A stretch of DNA of 64,000 bases from CAYSBE01 sp046309355 (GTDB taxonomy: Bacteria; Bacteroidota; Bacteroidia; UKL13-3), in NCBI GenBank assembly GCA_046309355.1, contig JBKCPL010000074.1:17901-81900 (forward strand). Direction: 5' to 3'. A program made the position numbers and the translations under genes. The notes beneath the pieces are model-generated. The model ran no database searches, had not been told where the DNA came from, and worked only from the letters and a program-made list of their open reading frames with translations. Below are positions 59,858 through 64,000 of the stretch, one piece after another. Position 1 is the stretch's first letter. Each line of letters begins with the position of its first letter.

Positions 59858-61532
59858 ATAGATTCAGAATAACTGCAAGCAACATTACCAGTAAGCAGCC
59901 AATTACATTGAGCCATAGGAATGAAATTATATCTGCACGGTAAATGACTATGATGCATAGTTCAGCTACAATGGCAGCATAAAACACAGCACTACTTCCA
60001 ATCCATTTCATATAAAAGGCCACCACGAAAATGCCCAGCATGGTGCCGTAAAACAGACTGCCCAGAATATTCACAGCTTCAATCAGACTGCCTAGCTGCG
60101 AAGCAAACATGGCTGTAGCAATACAAAACAATCCCCAGAACAGGGTAATCCATTTGGAAGCTTTGTAATAATGCATTTCAGTTTGACGCGGTACCCACAT
60201 ACGCTTGTATATATCAATTACAGTAGATGAACTTAATGAATTTAATGCGGCTGCTATACTGCCCCATGCCGATAGAAATATCACTGCTATCAGCAAACCT
60301 ATCAATCCTTTGGGAAGGTGGTGCAATACAAAATACAAAAAGATGTAATTGGTATCGTTTACATCTGCCGATTTATCTATAGACTTTATTCTGTTTTTAG
60401 CCTCACTACGCAATTCTTCTTTCGATGCAGCTATACTTTTCAATTCTATTTCAGCAGTGTTAACATCTGTTTCATTTCCCTTTTGTGTTGCATGTATCAA
60501 TTCGTGGGTAATAATTGCGGCAGCGCTATTTAGCGAATCTTGCTTGCGGTTGAGATCTGCCAACACAGTATGACTGAGTTTTTCGTTCAGTTTTTCATTG
60601 AATAAAATGGGTGACGAGTAAAACAGGTAAAACGAAAATACCAATGCGCCTATCATTAAAATGAGGTATTGCATAGGAACTTTTACCAGGCCATTCATCA
60701 GCAGGCCCATACGGCTTTCTTTGATATCTTTGGCTGTAAGGTATCTACCCACTTGACTTTGGTCGGTGCCGAAGTAGGAGAGGGCCAGAAAAAATCCACC
60801 AATTAATCCACTCCACAAGTTATATTTATCTTTCCACCACGCGCTGTCAGTAACATCCAGTTTGGTTACAATGGTATTCATCTTTCCCATGCGTGTGGCC
60901 ACATCGATGGCTTCGGTAAACCCTATTCCTTCAGGAAGTAGTTTTACAACCATGTAGCCGGCTAAAAACATGCCGATGAACACAATAAACAATTGCTGCA
61001 TTTGTGTATAGGCTACTGCTTTGGCACCTCCCGTCATGGTATAAATAATAAGCAAGCCTCCCATGATTAAATTGGTAAGGTAAATATTCCATCCCAGCAG
61101 CGATGATAAAATAATGGATGGCGCATAAATGCTAATACCGGTTGAAAGACCACGCGATACCAGAAATAAAATGGAAGTAAGAGCACGAGTGCGTAAATCG
61201 AACCGATGCTCCAAAAACTCGTAGGCCGTGTACACTTTCAGTTTATGGAACATAGGCACAAATGTGATGCAGAGCACCACCATGGCAAATGGCAACCCGA
61301 AGTAGTATTGCACAAACCGCATACCATCGGTGTAGGCTTGTCCGGGTGCCGAAAGAAACGTAATAGCACTGGCTTGTGTGCCCATGATGGAAAGCAGGAT
61401 TATGAACCAACTCATGGAGTTGCTGCTTTTAAAATACCCATCCAGTGAGCGTTCGCTTTTGCTTTTATAAATACCGTATGCTATTACAGCAACTAGTGTT
61501 AGTATAAGTACAAACCAGTCTATGTAGCTCAT
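59829..61532 (-). CDS. Sodium:solute symporter (SSS family)
   Basis: This 567-residue inner-membrane protein has about 13 transmembrane helices and SSS motifs such as GTQASAITFLSAPGQAY, SRGLSTGISIYAPSIIL, YTMTGGAKAVAYTQMQQ and LSYFGTDQSQVGRYLTAK. A cytoplasmic or periplasmic loop rich in charge lies at about 320-385. The substrate is unknown. The PIG-L gene upstream on the same strand is separated from it by the GxxExxY element. The 3' end overlaps the SIMPL gene. Confidence 0.93.
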   Translation of the reverse strand: MSYIDWFVLILTLVAVIAYGIYKSKSERSLDGYFKSSNSMSWFIILLSIMGTQASAITFLSAPGQAYTDGMRFVQYYFGLPFAMVVLCITFVPMFHKLKVYTAYEFLEHRFDLRTRALTSILFLVSRGLSTGISIYAPSIILSSLLGWNIYLTNLIMGGLLIIYTMTGGAKAVAYTQMQQLFIVFIGMFLAGYMVVKLLPEGIGFTEAIDVATRMGKMNTIVTKLDVTDSAWWKDKYNLWSGLIGGFFLALSYFGTDQSQVGRYLTAKDIKESRMGLLMNGLVKVPMQYLILMIGALVFSFYLFYSSPILFNEKLNEKLSHTVLADLNRKQDSLNSAAAIITHELIHATQKGNETDVNTAEIELKSIAASKEELRSEAKNRIKSIDKSADVNDTNYIFLYFVLHHLPKGLIGLLIAVIFLSAWGSIAAALNSLSSSTVIDIYKRMWVPRQTEMHYYKASKWITLFWGLFCIATAMFASQLGSLIEAVNILGSLFYGTMLGIFVVAFYMKWIGSSAVFYAAIVAELCIIVIYRADIISFLWLNVIGCLLVMLLAVILNLFTSPARLQT

Positions 61533-61537
61533 TTCTG

Positions 61538-61555
61538 TTTAACCACAGCGAACAC
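61538..61555 (+). repeat. Left terminal inverted repeat
   Basis: The 18-nt sequence TTTAACCACAGCGAACAC begins 5 bp after the symporter start codon on the upstream side, and is an exact inverse of 62056-62073. Confidence 0.85.
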
Positions 61556-61583
61556 CGCGTTTTTACACAGCGATAACAGCGAT

Positions 61584-61964
61584 TTAGATTTTTCCGTTAA
61601 TGATTCGTTTAATGCCATTCTTCAAGTATAGCGAATTGAAATTAATCAATAACGCAAGTTTGCATTTTGAAAGTTTTAAGTATGTTAGCGTTTGTGCGAG
61701 ATGAATGTCTGTTAATGCTTCAACCGACTTTAATTCAACAAGTACAGCATGCTCAATTACTAAGTCGGCTCTGTAGCCACATTCTAATTTTACATCTTCG
61801 TAAACCAATGGAAGAGCTACTTCTTTTTGAACTTGTAGTTCTGTATTTTTTAATTCATAATACAAACATTCTTTGTAGGCTGATTCAAGTAAACCTGGAC
61901 CAAGCGCTCTGTGAACTTTAAATGCTGCATCTAAAATTTTTGTTGCAATATCATTTTCATTCAT
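61584..61964 (-). CDS. GxxExxY family protein
   Basis: This 126-residue protein has the family signature GLLESAY (Gly24, Glu27, Tyr30), then LPLVYEDVKLECGYRADLVIE and VLVELKS (a PD-(D/E)xK-like core with E-x-K), and LLINFNS. Such proteins are common in Bacteroidota, sometimes in clusters, and their function is unknown; the core suggests a nuclease-like fold. It is the only gene of the inverted-repeat element. Confidence 0.9.
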   Translation of the reverse strand: MNENDIATKILDAAFKVHRALGPGLLESAYKECLYYELKNTELQVQKEVALPLVYEDVKLECGYRADLVIEHAVLVELKSVEALTDIHLAQTLTYLKLSKCKLALLINFNSLYLKNGIKRIINGKI

Positions 61965-62055
61965 AGGTTGGTTTCAATAAGTTAGCCTATTAATAATGTA
62001 TTTATATTCTCATTGTGTTTAAGACAGTATTCATTGTGTTCGCTGTACAATCTCA

Positions 62056-62073
62056 GTGTTCGCTGTGGTTAAA
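62056..62073 (-). repeat. Right terminal inverted repeat
   Basis: GTGTTCGCTGTGGTTAAA is the exact complement of the left end. The 23-bp unit CAGTGTTCGCTGTGGTTAAAAAT starts at 62054, and a second full copy is at 62121-62143. Confidence 0.85.
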
Positions 62074-62120
62074 AATTATTTACCCAACTTAATTTTGTAT
62101 TTAAGATATTATACATTTCG

Positions 62121-62143
62121 CAGTGTTCGCTGTGGTTAAAAAT
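62121..62143 (-). repeat. Additional copy of the right-end repeat
   Basis: The 23 bp at 62121-62143 equal 62054-62076 exactly, 67 bp apart. The duplication could result from a second insertion or from slippage at the element end. Confidence 0.8.
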
Positions 62144-62158
62144 ACTGTAGATAAATAA

Positions 62159-64000
62159 TTATTTTCCCAACTCAATCATATTCACCAATAGTCTGTACGC
62201 ACCCGGAACTCCGGCAGGGAGTTGGCGGAAAAATACCAGGCCTGTGTACACAAAGTTTCCTTTTCCATGCTTGGCAATAATTAATGCGCCACTATCGGGT
62301 TTGCCTTTGGGAGATATGCCACCTACTGTCATTTCATACGGGTCGGTCATGCTGATGGGCGCTACGTAGTTGCTGTCCCAGTCGCCTGCGTGGTAAATAC
62401 TTCGTTCCTGAATCCAGCCTTCAAAGTCTTTATCAGATATTTTGTTCGGTGTATTCAGCACCGGATGATTCGGTAATAAGAAATTCACCTTCGCTTCTTC
62501 ATCGGTAATGCGGTTTCGTGTAATTTTAAATTTATACGGACCAATATCACTACTCAATGGCCCCGCCCAGCTGTTGGTGTTGTATTGCACAATGAGATTG
62601 CCACCGGATGCTACATATTCCATCAGTTTTTGTTTGAACGATAAGAGTTTTTCGTTGGTGTTGTAAGCACGCACACCTGTGATGATTGCATCGTATTGAC
62701 TTAGGTTTTCACTCGCTAATTTAGCATCGCTTAAAGCAGTCACTTCATAGCCAAGCTGATTTAAGCATGCTTGCACTTCATCGCCTGCACCGGGAATATA
62801 GCCTATGCGTTTACTCTTTTTTACCACATCTAACTTCACCAATTTTACTTCCGCTTCAGGGAAAAGCGTTTGAATGGGAATATGATCGTACTTAATTTCT
62901 TTGATGCCTTTGGTGTAGGTGCGGCCATTTACGTTTACAGCGCAAGTAAGTGAGCCGTTCACAGCATTTGCAGGAGCAGAGACGTAAAGCGTAATTGGAA
63001 GCTGAGTACCTTTTTTATCTAACTTCATACCTTTCAGTTCGAATTCATTGCTTACATTTAATGTTTTTGTATCAGGGCTATTAGATACTTTCCAACCTGA
63101 GGGCGCTGTAATATTCACATCAAATCTGACACTGTCTAACGCTGATTGTAATACGATAGAAACGGATTGATAAGCTTCGTTGGTAAACACAACGGCAGCC
63201 TCAGGTACGTTCACCATTACAGGTGGTGTAATCACCACCGAGCGATATAATTCTCCTTTTTCCGGATCAACCCATTTGTATTGGAATTGAAACGGTATTA
63301 GTTGATCTTGGAATAAGACGGTTCCGGAACTATTCAAAAATACCTCAGGAGCACTTTTAAAGAAGAAGTCACTTAACTCAAACATGCTATTTTTAATAGG
63401 TTTTTGGAGGTAGTACGGTTGAGATATCGCGTTATCCTTTCCGTAAATTGAGTTAAACGAGTATGATACTAATTCATTTTTTTTAAGGTTAGAATTTAGA
63501 ACTGTATCATATATATAGAAACTATTCATCAGATTTCCGGCAAATTGAAGAGACTTAATTCTATTCGTTTCATTCGTTCGAGCAATAATTGCCAGAGATA
63601 ATTTTTGCTTACTTCCCAAAGTAATATTGGGCTCCGAAACTGTTGCATCTATAATCAATCCTTTAAGATTTGAGTAAATGTTATTTGCCAGTATCATTTT
63701 ATATATATTCCCAATGCCATTCATTTTTTGCATCTCACTTATGAGTTTGCTAAAACTTTCAACACTTTGATTGGGGTTATCAACCTTATATTCATTGATA
63801 ATTTTTGAAATCATACCTTCGATTTTCTCTCCACCTTTCACCCTTTTCCAGCTAAAATCAATCCCCTCAAAAATATCTTTCAATCCGGCAGTGTCGCCTT
63901 TGATGGGTTTAAAATATTCAAAATATTCGCCCCGCTGACGGGCACTGCCAAAGCCCTGGCTTTTGTGCATGCTGCGGCTTTCGGCTGCTATTTCACCATA
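62159..64000 (-). CDS. PIG-L family deacetylase, C-terminal part (5' truncated)
   Basis: The frame is open to the edge of the window, so 613 residues of a larger protein are visible; the catalytic N-terminal PIG-L domain is mostly outside. The visible start YGEIAAESRSMHKSQGFGSARQRG matches the end of that domain in long Bacteroidota PIG-L proteins. The rest consists of beta-sandwich modules and a late type 1 glutamine amidotransferase-like segment (YDAIITGVRAYNTNEKLL, then GGNLIVQYNTN). PIG-L enzymes deacetylate N-acetylglucosamine groups. The symporter downstream may be a transport partner. Confidence 0.8.
   Translation of the reverse strand, partial: YGEIAAESRSMHKSQGFGSARQRGEYFEYFKPIKGDTAGLKDIFEGIDFSWKRVKGGEKIEGMISKIINEYKVDNPNQSVESFSKLISEMQKMNGIGNIYKMILANNIYSNLKGLIIDATVSEPNITLGSKQKLSLAIIARTNETNRIKSLQFAGNLMNSFYIYDTVLNSNLKKNELVSYSFNSIYGKDNAISQPYYLQKPIKNSMFELSDFFFKSAPEVFLNSSGTVLFQDQLIPFQFQYKWVDPEKGELYRSVVITPPVMVNVPEAAVVFTNEAYQSVSIVLQSALDSVRFDVNITAPSGWKVSNSPDTKTLNVSNEFELKGMKLDKKGTQLPITLYVSAPANAVNGSLTCAVNVNGRTYTKGIKEIKYDHIPIQTLFPEAEVKLVKLDVVKKSKRIGYIPGAGDEVQACLNQLGYEVTALSDAKLASENLSQYDAIITGVRAYNTNEKLLSFKQKLMEYVASGGNLIVQYNTNSWAGPLSSDIGPYKFKITRNRITDEEAKVNFLLPNHPVLNTPNKISDKDFEGWIQERSIYHAGDWDSNYVAPISMTDPYEMTVGGISPKGKPDSGALIIAKHGKGNFVYTGLVFFRQLPAGVPGAYRLLVNMIELGK

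Larger units (their letters stand above)
61538..62073. mobile_element. Small element with 18-bp terminal inverted repeats carrying a GxxExxY gene
   Basis: TTTAACCACAGCGAACAC (61538-61555) and its exact complement GTGTTCGCTGTGGTTAAA (62056-62073) bound 536 bp. Inside lies one gene, the GxxExxY gene, and no transposase. It sits in the gap between two core genes on the same strand. More copies of the right end lie at 62036-62046 (partial) and 62123-62140, and a degenerate ACACAGCGA unit at 61566-61580. Confidence 0.7.

Noticed and set aside
1..64000. CRISPR array or rRNA operon
   Set aside because: No regularly spaced direct repeats and no rRNA-like sequence were seen in any part of the window.

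Overview
The window looks like a chromosomal segment of a free-living Bacteroidota bacterium, probably near the Chitinophagales/Sphingobacteriales. The evidence is type IX secretion (T9SS) cargo with both sorting-domain types (15836-20197 and 56504-57511), a T9SS plug-family protein (20970-22229), families confined largely to this phylum (DUF4294, DUF4296, DUF4249-like lipoproteins, SIMPL, GxxExxY), Bacteroidota-style promoter elements (TTG plus TAnnTTTG/TTCG), and few Shine-Dalgarno sequences. No species can be named from the sequence alone.

Layout. 1-2812: end of a probable arginine decarboxylase, a 2Fe-2S ferredoxin and dnaK, with a bidirectional terminator between them. 2947-6493: two paralogous lipoproteins diverging from panB and a pseudouridine synthase. 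6494-6829: tRNA-His inside the decayed remains of a tandem tRNA duplication. 6830-14577: exported Mn-type superoxide dismutase, copper-type P1B-ATPase, flippase, CorA and PriA. 14637-30525: a housekeeping run with a SixA-type phosphatase, a 1453-residue T9SS protein, a zinc-less sirtuin, the T9SS plug protein, upp, two thioredoxin-fold proteins, YggS, MutS2, cysteine synthase, DgkA and YraN. 30526-38595: an accessory island that looks AT-richer by eye. 38596-64000: housekeeping again, with an ABC permease, TlpA-like oxidoreductase, lgt, an RlmI-type methyltransferase, BCCP, M1 and M16 peptidases, PdeM, the Sua5/YrdC tRNA-modification enzyme, an NtrC-type regulator, an M20 dipeptidase, SIMPL, a sodium:solute symporter and a truncated PIG-L deacetylase.

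The accessory island is the most interesting part. A type IIG restriction-modification enzyme is split by an A8 tract that would allow phase variation. Its reading frame is followed, with overlapping or one-base junctions, by an unrecognised protein with weak DUF2971-like traits, a HipA-like kinase with intact catalytic motifs, and a DUF3037-like protein. Next comes a roughly 1-kb two-gene cassette (GNAT-like protein plus a small basic protein) bounded by 60-bp imperfect direct repeats. This arrangement fits a defence or toxin-antitoxin hot spot.

Other signals outside the main genes are four TGTCAGT repeats plus a weak sigma-54-like element upstream of dnaK, two Crp/Fnr-like dyads 22 bp apart upstream of a small coiled-coil protein, and an 18-bp perfect terminal-inverted-repeat element carrying the GxxExxY gene between the symporter and PIG-L genes. 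No CRISPR array, rRNA, transposase, integrase or riboswitch was recognised.
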